Assembly: GCF_022965805.1 (NCBI RefSeq) | Contig: NC_133104.1 | Span: 35,384,682 to 35,448,681 of the forward strand | DNA: 64,000 nt | DNA from: Primulina eburnea | Lineage: Eukaryota > Streptophyta > Magnoliopsida > Lamiales > Gesneriaceae | Direction of reading: 5' to 3' | Shown: positions 22,706 to 35,500 of the stretch, one piece after another | Layout of the letters: each line of letters opens with the position of its first letter | How positions within the stretch are numbered: position 1 is the stretch's first letter | Translations under genes and position numbers: made by a program | The notes under the pieces: generated by a model | Database searches by the model: none | The model's input: only the letters and a program-made list of their open reading frames with translations | What the model was told of the DNA's origin: nothing

Positions 22706-25599
22706 TATTCCTTTTGCAGATTTAACATCAAAAGTTTTCAAATGATTTTTGTCATTATAATGAATAAAACATCTGCAGCCAAATATTCTGAAGTAGGACA
22801 CCCCACTTTTCTTTCCATACCAGACCTCATACGGTGTTTTGAATTATTTTTATTATTCATTGATCTGTTCTGAGTATAACATGTAGTGTTTACTGCTTTT
22901 GCTAAAAATCTTTGAGATACCGGAATCAACAAGCATCGTTCTAACTGCTTATTTAAGCGCATGATTTCTTCTTTTAGCTACACCATTTTACTGAGGTGTT
23001 CTAGCTGCTGAGAACCCATGCTTAGTTTCTAAAATTGAGAAAGATTTTGATGGACAAATTCAATCCATCGATCAGACCTTATTATGTCAATTCCAACTGA
23101 TTTTTCATTTAATAATCTTTTGAAAAACGTAATCAGTTTTGCTACAGTTTGGTCTTTTGATTTGAAAAAAATAACCCAAGTAAATCTTGAAAAATCATCA
23201 ACATTATCAAGGTGTATTTCATTCTCCTTAAACTCATGACTGATATAGGATAAAAAAGATCCATATGTGACCGTTCTAAGCACTTAGAGGAAGATTTACT
23301 ACCCTTATTTTGAATGAAGATCTTACTTGTTTACCAAACTGACATGCAGAACAAATTTTATTTTCTAAAAAATCAATTTTAGGCAGACCGGTTACAAGAT
23401 CTTGATTACTCAGATGAGCTATGGATTTGAAATTCAAGTGGTTCAACCTTTTATTTCACAACCAGTTTTTAGAAGATTTTGAAGTTACAAAACATACTGG
23501 TGCATTAGGTTGATTAGTCCAACTCACCTTGTAGGTGTTATCACAATGATTACCAGTTATAATGATGTCATCAGTTGAGTTCTTAACTGTGCACATGTGT
23601 TTGTTGAATAGAACTGGAAATTTATTGTCGCATAACCGACTGAAGCTAATCAAGTTATACTTCAAATTATCAACAAGTAAGACATCATTAATAATAATGT
23701 TACCATGGATAAGCTTATCCTTACCGACAGTTCTACCTTTATAGTTGTCTCCAAAACTGATGTTTGGACCAGAGTATTTGATCAGTTGGGATAGCAATCA
23801 GTATCCCCTGTCATGTGTCGCGAGCATCCACTGTCCAAGTAACAAATTGATTCTTTTGCTGATGTACATGTCACCTGCAATCACACACAATGAATAATTT
23901 TGGTACCACTATCTATTTGGGTCCTAAAATGATTTGTCCTTTGGGAACCAGACTTGGATCAGTCTGATTGACTTTCCAGTTGTTGTGTTCCAAATGATTT
24001 TTGTCGACTTGTGTGTGTTTGGTGTGTTTTGTGTAGAAGAAACAATATGATTTTTAAATTTTTTTCCACTGATTGTTCATCTGATATCTCTTTGGAACTG
24101 GCTTACAGTTGTAATAGCCATCCTTAGAATACTGATTTTATAGCTGAACCGTTTAGGTGACCACCTTTGCGATTCAGTTGAACTCTTGGGGCTATATCCA
24201 ATTACACACCGTTTAGCCTTGTTCTTCTTTTCCATTGGTTGGACAGTAGGTTTACTTCGTTCTGAGAGTTCATTTACCACATTTGATTTCACAAAGTTAA
24301 TATACTTTCCTTTGTGCTCATTCAACTTTGGTATTTTATCATTGCAGAGGTTTCATCATTATTATTAAAGCCTAAAACAGTTTTATCAGTAATTAATTTT
24401 TTTAAACCTTGCATTTCAATCAGCATGACTGATGACTTGTTCCATGCTTGAATCATATCAGTTTGTTTCGAAATTTCATTTTTCAACGGAAGAATCAAAT
24501 ATAGATTCTCAATAATTTCAGCTTTCTGCTTCGCAATCTCCCTTCATAGACTCAACAATTCAACTGACCCATCAATTTCGATTTTTTTGTCATGGGGATC
24601 ATTTTGCTTAGCTTTGGCTTTCTCAAATGAAAGAGAAATCTTGTGATACTCATTGACCATGTCATGCAGTGTTGAAATGAGTTCTTCTCGTGTAAAATCA
24701 GTTGATGTTCACTGGTTGATTCGAGTTCTGCATCATTGGCCATTAAGCATCTTACTTCATCTTCATCACTGGAGCTGCCCAAACTCTCAGATTCTGACAC
24801 TTCACTGACACTTCTCAACTGAACTAGTTGGTTCCAGTTTGATGGAACTTAGAGCAGCTGTGAGTGTTGGTGTTGAAGGTTCTCCTTCTCTCGTCTGCAG
24901 TTCGAACTCATAAGCTTTGAGATCAGAAAATAAGTCGTGTAATTCTACCTTATTCTGATCTTTGGATTCTCTCATAGCCATCGTTTTTACGTCTCATTCT
25001 TTGGGAAGACCTCGAACAACCTTCAACGTAACTTCTTTATTTGAATACACTTTCCCAAATGCATTTAGTTCATTGATAATGCTGCTTATTCGTTCGTCGT
25101 ACTCATTCATCGACTCTCCGGACTTCATTTTGATGTTGTCAAATTTCTGTACCACGACTGAGAGTTTTTTCTTTTTAGTTTGCTCATTTCCTTTGCATAA
25201 CTAGATAAATTTATCCCAGATGTATTTTGTTGTTATGAACATCTTGATCTTATTGAATGTAACCTTATCCAAGGTTTTGTACATAATATCTTTAGCCACA
25301 TTATCCAGGTTAGCTTTCTTCTTATCTTCAGTTGTCCACTATTCTCGTGGTTTCTCAATGTGATGGGGTGCTCCTTCAGTTATGGCTACTATTTTATTTG
25401 CTTTCAATATTTTTATTGGTCCGTCAATTATGACGTACCACATATCATCATCATGTGCAGCTAAATGAGCCTGTATTATGATATTTCAAATCAAATTCTC
25501 TCTTGAAAACGTGGGAATCTTATTGAAAGAACTCATGGTAATCAAATTGTACATATAGAAAGAATTCAGAAACAAGATTGACAGTATTTTGATACCACT
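22706..25599 (-). pseudogene. Copia gag-protease-integrase block, RT missing
   Basis: Reading the minus strand from the LTR at 25600: gag N-terminal part (25590-24820) missing its zinc knuckle; an acidic and coiled-coil-like gag extension (24818-24552, SESESLGSSSDEDEVRCLMA); then a basic linker (24325-24077). Protease follows, with DSGCSRHMTGD near 23850-23815 and the frame 23797-23456 (ISFGDN..GRTVGKDKLIHG, LISFSRLC). Integrase appears at 23283-23029 (DDFSRFTWVIFFKSKDQT, RSDRWIEFV) and 22962-22738 (AVNTTCYTQNRSM). In the integrase the expected G of the RSDRG.EF motif is W. It ends near 22706 against a truncated LTR; reverse transcriptase and RNase H are absent. Confidence 0.85.
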
Positions 25600-26645
25600 T
25601 GTTAGGATCGATTGGGTAAGTGAAAGTGTTTAGAAGAGGGGTCGAATAAGCACTTTTTCGAATATCTTTTTTATGGGGTGAATCAGTTTAGTGAATTCGA
25701 TAATCTTATTGTCAATTTCAGTTAGTTAACTAAAAGTGTGGAAACAAACTGAAAGACAAATTGAATACTGAGAATAAGAGACACAAAGATTTATGGATGT
25801 TAGGAGACTTCAAATGCTCCTACGTCACCCCTTCTATATCAGGGATATGATTTTCACTAAAAGACTTTGATTATTTATAGTAGCTTTAATAACCCATTTC
25901 AGTTTGGTCTTAAACACCGCCAAACTGAAACTCTTAGTATCTTTACACTTTTATTAGTACGCAATTGATATTTTTTTTCTAAGCACAACTAATATAAAAA
26001 GATCAAATATAGTAACAATAAGTGCTTGTGCTAGTGCTCGAGATATGGCCTGAAAGCTATGAATATATCTGATAAAGTGTGAGCTTTTTGTAACTGAGAA
26101 TGATTTGCTTGTTTTTGCTAACTCGATAATTGTTTCTCTTTGATGTTGCTCTATTACTCTCTTCTCAGCTGATCTTCTCGGCTATTTATAGGCTTTGACC
26201 CCAACGATATTGTTGAATGTGTTTAAATGTCATATATCCATTTATTTGTCCTGAGTAGACATGTCATCATTCTTCTGACAATGGTACACTGTGTCATTCT
26301 GATATGCGATGCTGTCACTACAAGTTAATTTCTGCTCTTGTACAAATTGTCGGTTGTTGGTTACGCTATTTAACTGATGATGTGTGAAGCTAATTTATGA
26401 GTTGACTCTATAGCCGATTCGATGAGCTGTCTATGTAACTTATCAGTCTTAACTGATAGTTCAGTTCGCTATACAATTTCAATTAGCTTTAATCAGTTCA
26501 CTTGCATTCGATTGTTTAGCGCATTAATTATCAATCAAGAAACTTTAGTTCAAGTCATTTCAGTCATGTTAAGTTCAGTTGAGTTGATCAGTTCTGTAAT
26601 CTACAAACGCTCAATTTGTCAAACTCCGAAATTCTGATTCCAACA
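25600..26645 (-). mobile_element. Full-length family A copia LTR
   Basis: 1046 bases. On the minus strand it runs TGTTGGAATC (26645) to GATCCTAACA (25600), followed by the primer-binding site TGGTATCA. A TATA box (TATAAATAG on minus) is near 26182. It is the 5' LTR of the block to its left and interrupts a family B LTR to its right (26646). Confidence 0.85.
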
Positions 26646-27790
26646 TCTTTCATAGAAACCAAGTAAACATTTTGTAAATAATTAATAAGATATGAAAGTT
26701 GAATGAGTAAAAACATTTTGACTAAAGAATTTTATCAAACATTTGATATGCAATATTTTGTTATTTGAAATACACATAAAATACTTCAATAAAGCATATT
26801 AAAAACCAGTAGCAAATAAATAATTGTAGTAAGTAAAAATAGACACGGATTTGTTTATGGATTTTCGGAGATTAACAACTCCTGCATAGCCATTTCTCTC
26901 CCTCGGAAGGATCCACTAGAAGACTTTGATTATACAACTACTTGTACAAACCCATTTTGACTTAGGACTTATCAATTGCCTAATCGAAACTCCTGACACA
27001 CTCTCAATTATAAGACGTAGCCTCACAATCTACATAAGGTTTAACGTCTCTTATAACAAGACAACAAACACAATCTTCAATGTTTTTATGTGAAGACTTA
27101 TTCAACTAATCTTTGAAGTTCAACTCTCATGTATATGTGTGATTGATTGTGTGTGAGGATTTAATCCTTTAAAGTGTCATTATCTCTCAAATGTATCCTT
27201 ACACATTGGACGTGCTCTCATTTTAACTAATTTCTTCATTTAGTCTACCCATGCTCTGATTCCCTTCCAAAGCTTGTATTTGATCTTCAAGATGTTGTAT
27301 TTATGTGCTCCCAGAATGATATATACGTTAGATACAAGAATATGATATTTTAGAAAGTTTATGTGATGTTTTTGATATTGAAACAGTCATTTACGCCTTG
27401 TTGTAAATTTTTCTCGAGCCTAACTAATTTTGCAATTTTTGTTCAGTTGGGCTCTTCAGCTAGACTAATAATTTAGTTTTGCTAGTCTGCTAGACTTTTC
27501 ATCAGTTTTGCTCTTCTGCTAAACTGGTCATTCAGTTTGGCTCGTCTATTCAACTGGTCATTTAGTTTTGCTCTCTGCTAAAATGAACATGCTCACTGGT
27601 CATTCAGTTTTGGTTGTCTGCTCAGATGTCCATTCAGTTTTTTTCCATCTGCTAAACTGAACCTCCTAAACTTCAGTTTTTTCCCATCTTTTGAATTGAA
27701 CCTGCTAAACTGGACATTCTATTTTGTTCATCTACTTAATTGAACCAAACTGATGACGTTTGCGGAAATCAGCCTACGCAGAACTCATAC
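26646..27790 (-). mobile_element. Family B LTR, part 1
   Basis: Matches 1380-2600 of the first family B LTR, including the 'tttgtttatgg' then 'ggatccactagaagactttg' blocks and the repeated Q-rich-looking 'ttcagtt..ctgctaaactg' stretch (27420-27760). It is broken at 27791 by a gypsy-type element and resumes at 32081. Confidence 0.6.
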
Positions 27791-28276
27791 TGATGTGATT
27801 CTTCAACCACGAAAAGCAAACGTGCACAGAAACAGAGTCACGCCTTCGATTCGATGAAACAAAGAAACGGTTGTGTTGTCCCGATATTTTTGAACAAGTA
27901 AGTTTGTAATATTCACCTATAAATTACGAAGAACATATCAACAAATATTAGCGAGAAAAAAAAATCAAAATTCATAAGACCATTCCAAGAACTCGTCTTT
28001 GACAATCCGAGTGAAAAACAATTGACAAACGCCACAAAATATTAAACTTTGATAAGTTTGATTTGAAAAACACGCAAAGGTGTATACAAATCCAAGCTTT
28101 GAAATTTGAGAGAAAAACTCAAAAATATGATTAAACTCAATAATCTATCCTCAAAGTTTGCGTTTACAAAAGATTACATAATAAAATACAAAAAAATCGC
28201 AATCTAGGGTTTCCATATCTAAAATCTGCAAGGCGGGGCGCTCGAGCACGAAATTTTACCGCTCGGGCGCAGGCTC

Positions 28277-28915
28277 TTATGGACATGTCGCGCTCGAGCG
28301 GTAAGATGTTACCACTCGGGCGTCGAGTGTTCTGGAATTCATGTTCTGGACAGTGATATTGGCGCTTGGGCGGTAAGATTTTGCCGCTCGGTCGCGGAAG
28401 CTTATGTATTTCTCTTCGTTTAACACTCGCACAACGATCTTATGGCCCCTAAGCTCATTTCCATGCATCACGAACCCTTCGAGACTTGGAACCTTGCTTG
28501 CATTCTCTTCTCGATTGCTCATGAGTTGTTGTGATGCTTCCTTGAACCTCCTTCCAATCAATTTCACGCCATGCCCGGCTAGATTCATATCATATTCTCC
28601 TTCTTCAAAAAGATTTGTCCTCAAATCTTGTCTACCTACACAAAAATGAAGCAAGTTAGTAATAACAAGGGATATATTATCAACATGCTTACCTTTAAAC
28701 TCAAGTTTGTAGGAGCTATCATTTGCTCGCTCCATCAGTACTGGAAATCCCAACTTCACGATCGCCTTTCCAATGTACTCATACATTGCTCCATAAGATA
28801 AATAATAAATGACACAAAATGACATTAATAAAATCTCCTTAAGCATCACGAAAATTAAGTTCCTCCCCTTATGAGACTTAGTCAACAACACAAAAATTTC
28901 TACACAAGTATACAA
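28277..28915 (-). pseudogene. Gypsy polyprotein C-terminal-like ORF running into the 3' LTR
   Basis: A 212-codon minus-strand frame. Its middle has LRTNLFEEGEYDMN, which resembles the closing (R.N.F.EGE.D) segment of many gypsy polyproteins, encoded on top of the purine tract. The frame then continues about 100 codons into the LTR (GRRFKEASQQLMSNREE, VPSLEGFVMHGNEL, SYRPSANITVQNMNSR). The 5' LTR copy holds the same reading at 32097-31744 with substitutions. The first 60 residues are hydrophobic and unplaced. Whether it was ever translated as a separate protein is unknown. Confidence 0.5.
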
Positions 28916-29067
28916 CCATAGTTCACTAGGAATAAGATATATCTAATGCATGACATCGGAACACAGTCGACATGTAATTCTCCTATGTGCAATGAATGTA
29001 TCACAATCACACTCAACATGTCGTTTCACATGCAACCAACACATGTAATCATGGATTATATCAACGA

Positions 29068-29736
29068 TCAAGCCACATTTATATGTCTCAAAAACACGTC
29101 GATCATTAAATGAATATAGACCAAATAATTTATTCTCTTTAACCCAATATTTTTCATGGTCATAGAAATCATTATAACCAACCATGTTATATCAAAATCA
29201 TCACCAACCGAATATAAATCATGCAAATAGAACATGAAAAATGTACTATCCATGCAATCCTTTAACACAACACCAAAATTTAAGTCTAATGCATACAAAT
29301 CATTATCACTACGACATCCCATCAATTTAGAAACTCGTGACAAATAAAAAATATCAATAGGTACATGCAATATCTCACTACTCTGGAAGCCATAAGAATT
29401 TGTGACAGGAATAAAACTTAAATTAGGTATCATAACTACCACACTTGCAGCATGTTCTCCAAACACTTGAAAACAACAAAACAAGGAATTAAGGTATCGA
29501 AGAAAGTCATACCTCATAGTCGTTGCAGTGACAACTACGCTTACCTCATGGTGATTGCTCCCAACATCACATGGGTCATCCCATCGCATTGTCCCATCAT
29601 CAAAACTTGTTTGCCTTATCACGACTTCATCACAACCCTGCAAAGGAGAAATAACAATGCTCGGAATTGAACTAGCTATATCATCACAATGATAATAAAC
29701 CACTTTATATAAAGTTACTTTAAGGAGTTTATACAA
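29068..29736 (-). CDS. Unrecognised 222-aa ORF inside gypsy-type element
   Basis: An uninterrupted frame of 222 codons on the minus strand. I do not recognise the protein. It opens with a hydrophobic and basic segment (MYKLLKVTLYKVVYYHCDD), then SFDDGTMRWDDPCD, HEVSVVVTATTMRYDFLRYL, VVVMIPNLSFIPVTNSYGF, SSEILHVPIDIFYLSRVSKL and YALDLNFGVVLKD, ending in aromatic-rich sequence. Upstream (29760-29890, minus) lies a Lys/Glu-rich low-complexity tract that may once have been its N-terminus. No RT, integrase or protease motif is visible. Position is where pol would be. It may be an accessory retroelement ORF, a captured host fragment, or a remnant too decayed for me to place. The absence of stops over 666 bases in an old element is notable. 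Confidence 0.45.
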   Translation of the reverse strand: MYKLLKVTLYKVVYYHCDDIASSIPSIVISPLQGCDEVVIRQTSFDDGTMRWDDPCDVGSNHHEVSVVVTATTMRYDFLRYLNSLFCCFQVFGEHAASVVVMIPNLSFIPVTNSYGFQSSEILHVPIDIFYLSRVSKLMGCRSDNDLYALDLNFGVVLKDCMDSTFFMFYLHDLYSVGDDFDITWLVIMISMTMKNIGLKRINYLVYIHLMIDVFLRHINVA

Positions 29737-29979
29737 AATTAAATAACTCTCAACCTCACTTTTTTCACTAATTTGGGAATTTAATTTATTTTTCTTTTCT
29801 TTCGCCTCTTTTTCTTTTTCATATTTTCTCTCTTTTTCTTTTCTATGGACATCTCACGTTTTTGTTCACTCTTTTTTTTGGCCATTTCACATTTCTTTTC
29901 ACTCACTTCATGAATAAATTTCAATTGATCCTCAAGAACATTTGGATTCAATCGGACCAATGAATTTTTTGTTCCTCAA

Positions 29980-30600
29980 CATATTGATGTACAATAGTTC
30001 TTCCTTACCTACTCATCTCTTCATCAATAGACAAATCATGCACTTCTTCTCCACCTAATGATTCAGCCCCCACTATGTATCGTTTAACATCATTCGACTC
30101 ATCAAATAGTAGAATACTATCATCAACAACTTTCTCAACCACAACCTCATATTCAGGCTCAATTACATCATCAACCACAATTTGAGCTCAAGCTCAACGG
30201 ACGATTCAAATACTCACGTGGACATTGGCTAATATCATGCCTCACTGCTAAATACCAACAACATACAATATCACAAGTACTAGAATTTGAGTTGTTAAAT
30301 GTACCTTGATATTCATATCTGGTAGTTTCACGTCTCGACTCCTTCTTTGGCCTAGCAATGATTTTCTCTTCTCGGTTTCTATACCCACTATTCTCCTCAC
30401 ATCGTCTATCATCATCATGATGCAAATGCTACGCTCTACTTCCTTCAACTCTTCTACCTCGCCTATTCTCATCACCCTACCTATCATACTTCTGCTCATC
30501 TTCACACCTCTTATGCCTCTCACGTAGAGGCTTAAATTCATTCTCTCAAACTCTATCCAACCCTCTTAAGATTGTTTGAAATTGACGATCGTCAATCATT
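29980..30600 (-). pseudogene. Gag-like remnant with degenerate zinc knuckle
   Basis: Two overlapping minus-strand frames (30541-30248 and 30425-30171) together give arginine-rich sequence (RPKKESRRETTRYEYQG) followed by a broken CCHC-like segment ending HDISQCPREYL. An acidic stretch (VVEKVVDDSILLFDES) continues to about 30010 in another frame. This order, basic linker, knuckle, then acidic tail, is that of a gypsy Gag C-terminus. Cysteines are misplaced and frames shift, so it is not functional. Confidence 0.55.
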
Positions 30601-31275
30601 ATACCTGCAAGAAAAGGTTAGTAGAAAAGAATAAAGAATAATTTTCCTCACCACAAATCCTCACGCTCACTCCAATGAAAATTCACTCAACTCTTTTTTT
30701 CCTCACTACAAATCCTCCCACGTCACTCCAAGAAATAAACGCTCACCCTCAATTATTTCACTCGATTTTGAGAATTCTCTCGTAAGGTATGCTTTCAGGC
30801 TTTGTAGCTTGTGTGCATCAAACTCACAAGTTCAAACGTCACGACACTTGCACATTGACTTACACGGACTGCGTAAAACAAGAAATTTGAATTTTTTTTT
30901 GGATTGTAAGAGTCACTTGAATATGACTCACAAAAGAGTTGAGAACAAGATTCAATGCTGGATAATAGCACTTTTTTTATTGTGAGAGAGACTTGAATAT
31001 GGCTCCCACTAGAGCATAGAACAAAATAGCAAAACCAATATATGGCAAATTTTTGAAATTTTTATACTTCTGTTTTTTGCAATGAAATCTGCAAACTCGA
31101 AAAAAAAAGAAAAAAAACTACTCACGACTCTGAAATTTTGAGAATCACAAGATTCACGAACAGAAGAATACAAGATTTCAACAAAAAATCTTGCGACACA
31201 AAGGGAGCGAAGAACACAAACAATAGATGAAAGAACAACAGATATATAACTTACTTGAATCAAAGGGAACCAAAA

Positions 31276-31287
31276 GCTCTGATACCA
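31276..31287 (-). other. Primer-binding site, initiator tRNA-Met
   Basis: Perfect TGGTATCAGAGC on the minus strand, two bases from the LTR at 31290. Confidence 0.9.
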
Positions 31288-32080
31288 AATGATGCGATTC
31301 TTCGACCACGAAACGTAAACGCGCTCAGAAACAGATTCACACCCTCGATTCGATGAAAAAAAGAAACAGTTGTATTGCCCCGATCTTTTTGAAAAAGTAA
31401 GTTTGTAATATTCACCTCTAAATTACGAAGAATTCAGCAACAAATATTAACGAGAAAAACAATTGAAATTCAAACGAACCTTCAAAGAACTCGTCTTTGA
31501 CAATCCGAGTGAAGAACAATCGACAAACGCCACAGAGTATTAAACTTTGATTTGAGAAACACACAAAGATGTATACAAAGCCAATCTTTGAAATTTGAGA
31601 GAAAAACTGTAAACATGATTAAACTCAATTATATAGCCTCAAAGTTTGTGTTTACAAAAGATTATATAATAAAATATAACAAAATCGCAATCTAGGGTTT
31701 CCATATCTAAAATCCGCAAGGCTGTGCGCTCGAGCGCGAAATTTTACCGCTCGGGCATGGAGTTTTCTGGATATGTCACGCTCGGGTGGTAAGATGTTAT
31801 CGCTCGGGCGCTGACTGTTCTGGAATTAATGTTTTGGACAGTGATATTGGCGCTCGGGCGATAAGATTTGACCGCTCGAGCGCAGAAGCTTCTGTCTTCC
31901 TCTTCGTTTAACACTTGCACAATGATCCTGTAGCCCTCAAACTCATTTTCATGCATCACGAACCCTTTGAGGGTTGGAACCTTGCTTGCAAGCTCTTCTC
32001 GATTGCTCATGAGTTGATGTGACGCTTCTTTGAACCCCCTTTCAATCATTTTCGCACAATGCCTAGCCAGATTCATATCA

Positions 32081-32525
32081 CATATCTTCATAGTCATTTA
32101 TAAGTATCTTACACTCTTATTTAGACTTTGAATTGTGAATATGATTTGTAGATCATTTCTTAGCTACGTAGTGCATACTGAATCGTTTCATTTAGTTAAT
32201 CGAGCTGGTCAGGCTGACCAAAATACCAAAACTGCTCAAGCCCGGCTGGATGTTGTTTTCGTGTATCAGGTTTGGTTTTGCAACCATTCATTTTCCTATA
32301 TAACATCCAATTTAGCCAAAATGATGTATTAGTGGTTTTCACGGTTTGTCATTTTCTTTACCGAGATTTGAGATATCATCAAACATTGAAACTCATCAGA
32401 TTTTCTGTTTGGCTAAATTCGAGTTCCAGCTTCTAACTTGAGCTAGTAATTACACACTTGAGTAAATATATCATAAACACAATAACAATTTTTTTTATCA
32501 TCAAAATCAAGATTGATTGTGTTTC
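32081..32525 (-). mobile_element. Family B LTR, part 2
   Basis: Continuation of 26646-27790 beyond the inserted gypsy-type element. It matches 3670-3815 (blocks 'tttggctaaattc' and 'tcatcaaaatcaagattg'). On the minus strand it begins near 32525, right after broken RNase H sequence. Confidence 0.55.
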
Positions 32526-35500
32526 TCAACCCTACACATGTCTTTGAGTTGTTGAATCCACAACAGTTGGGCACAACAACTCCCAGCTTCTAGGTACTCA
32601 GCTTCGGCAGTTGAGGTGGCAATTGATGTTTGTTTCTAGCTGAACCAAGATATTGGTCAGTTTACAAGAACTGACAAGTTCCACTCATACTCTTCTTACC
32701 CAATTTTTATCATTCATAATTTGCATCTGAATAACCAACTAAACAGAAATATGAGTCCTTGGAATACAAGAGTCCTACACTCTGAGTTCCCTTCAGATAT
32801 TTCAATATGCGTTTAGCAGCTAAGAAATGAAATTTCTTAGGATCTGATCGAAAGAAAGCACAAATACATGCTGAAAACATAAGATCAGGTTGGATAGCAC
32901 TTAGGTATAATAGTGACCTTATTAAACCTCGATACATGCTTACCTCGATTGATATTCCCCTTCGTCTTTATGAAGTTTAACTGAGGAGTTCATTGGGGTT
33001 TCAGCAGCATAGAAATTCTCCATTCCAAACCTTTTCAGTAGCTTTTTAGTGTATTTGAATTGATAAATAAAGACTCCAGAGTCTAGCTATTTTAGTTGTA
33101 AACCTTGAAAGAATTTCATCCCACCTATCATGCTCATTTCAAACTTATCATGCATAATCTTGGTAAACTTCTCACATAGTTTTAAGTTAGTTGATCTAAA
33201 TAAGATATCATTAACATAAATTTGTACTATAAATTTATGAACATTCTTAAAAAATATAAATAAGGTCTTATCCACAGAGCAAATTGTGAAATCACGATCA
33301 AGTAAAAACTCTGAAGGAGTGTCATACTAGGCACATGGAGCTTGTTTTAATCCATACAAGACTTTATTTAATTTAACACATGATCAAGAAAAGTATGATT
33401 AACAAAACCTAGAGCATATTTCACACACTTCGTCTTGCAATTGTCCAATTAGAAAAGCACTATTGACATACATCTGGAACTCTTTAAAATTTTTATAAGA
33501 GCATAAACAAGAAAAATTCGAATAGTCTCTAGCCTAGCTACTGGTGAAAATGCCTCATCAAAAACAATTTTCTCTTCTTGTCTGAATCATTGTGATACTA
33601 ATCTTTCTTTGTTTCTGATTACAAGTCCATCTTCATTAAATTTACTTTTAAAGACCCTTCTGGTTCAAATAACTATATGATGAGATGGTCTGGGGACCAA
33701 GTTCCACGCCTTATTCCTGTCAAATTGATTTAATTCATTTTTCATAGATTCAATAAAACTATTATCTAATAAAGTTCTATCTATCTTCTTAAAGCAGCAT
33801 GCAAAAATTTATTAATCATTTGTCGTAAATTTCAAAGAGGTGCTGAAGGGTTAGTTAGAGTAGGATTAGTTAGGTTATCCTCAGTCTGATCTCAAAATTT
33901 TGAGTCTCATTAGGCTGATCATCAACAGCATGTATATTATCAATCTGGTTCATATATGCTTGGTTCAGATGTTTATGGTACTCATCTTCTTCATTTCTTT
34001 GTCTAGGCGATTGATATGAGACTTATGGTTCAGGTGATTTATGAATCCTCTTGCTGACATTGATTTCATCTTCGTTGTCGTCTGTCAACTCAATAACTTT
34101 CATATGATTGCTCAGATCTTCTAGGTTAATTAGATCATCAATCAGTTTTATTTCATAAAAAAACATGAATTGTCTCTTCAACATTTAATGATTTCTTATT
34201 AAATATGCGATAAGAGTTGTTGACGGTTGAATAACCAGGAAATATGCAAATATCAAATTTAAAAACAAAAGAAGAAAGATGTGTTTTCCCATTATTATGA
34301 ATGTAGCACTCACAACCAAATAAATGAAAATAAGAAATATTAGGCTTACTTCCATTCCATATATAATATATAGTTTTACCAGTCTTCTTGTTGATCATGG
34401 ACTAGTTCAATGTGTAGCCTGCAATGCTAATTGAGTCTGCCCAAAATCTTTTTTAAACACTAGAGTCAACAAGCGTTGTCCTGGCAGCTTCCTTCAGAGT
34501 TTTGTTTCTTCTTTCACCGACTCCATTCTGTTGAGGAGTTCTCACTACAGAATAATCATGTTGAATTCTATGTTCTGATAGATATGCATCCAAAGTTTTG
34601 TTAGTGAAATCAATACCTTGATCACTTTGGATCTTGATTACTAAGACTAATTTCTCATTTTGATTACACTTAATAAATTTAATTATTTGGGCATAAATAT
34701 GAACTTTACTACTAAGAAATATAATTCAAGTAAATCGAGAAAAATTAATCAACAATCACAAGTTTATATCTCATTTTCCATAAATTTTTACATGTATTGG
34801 TCCATACAAATAATTTGCAGTAGTTCTAAGCATATGTTTGTCAGTTTAATACTCTTACTTTTAAAGATAGGTCAGATCTTTTTGCCTAACTGACATATAG
34901 AACATACATGATTGTTAAAAAATTCTATACCAGACAATCCATCAGCAAAGTTCAATTTACGCAAGTTATTGATAAATATGAAGTTAAGATAATTCAATCT
35001 ATTATGATATAACTATTGTTTATCATTATTAATAGCAGCAGAACAAGTCGATGAACCTAGATAATTAATATTCCAATCAATATTGTATGTATTAACGTTC
35101 CTAATAAAAATAACCAAAGTTTGATTATCAACATCTTTAATTAAGTAGCTACTCTTATGAAACTCAACCAAGTAACAATTATCACAAAGCTGGTTAATGC
35201 TGATAAAGTTATAACATAAATTTTCATTTGATTAAAACAATTAATAGTTGATCTGGGCCAGTCAAGTGCCTCGAACATATACCATCAAAGTATCAGACTG
35301 AATTCTTAAGCCTTATTGTTTATCGATCTGCAATCACATATTAAATCAACTTGGAATTCTTCTTCTCGTCATGAGATCGGCCGTCTCTGTCAGTTTTCAT
35401 TCTCTCATCTTTCTTTGGGAGAGTCAGCTATGAGATGACCAACTTTTTCACAGTTGAAACATGCATTGTCCTCATCAGTGGACTATTTCTTGTAATGATT

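Larger units (their letters stand above)
27791..32080 (-). mobile_element. Non-autonomous gypsy-type element without recognisable polymerase
   Basis: LTRs at 27791-28592 and 31290-32080 (both TGATG.GATT..ATATCA on plus). A perfect primer-binding site TGGTATCAGAGC lies at 31287-31276 on the minus strand, and a purine tract (GAAGAAGGAGAATA on minus) sits next to the 3' LTR at 28593-28606. Flanking bases are CATAC and CATAT, a one-mismatch target duplication, and the flanks rejoin as a family B LTR. The LTRs differ at roughly one base in eight in the first 100, so the element is old. The 2.7 kb interior has gag-like pieces and an ORF of unknown identity but no reverse transcriptase or integrase. 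Confidence 0.85.
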
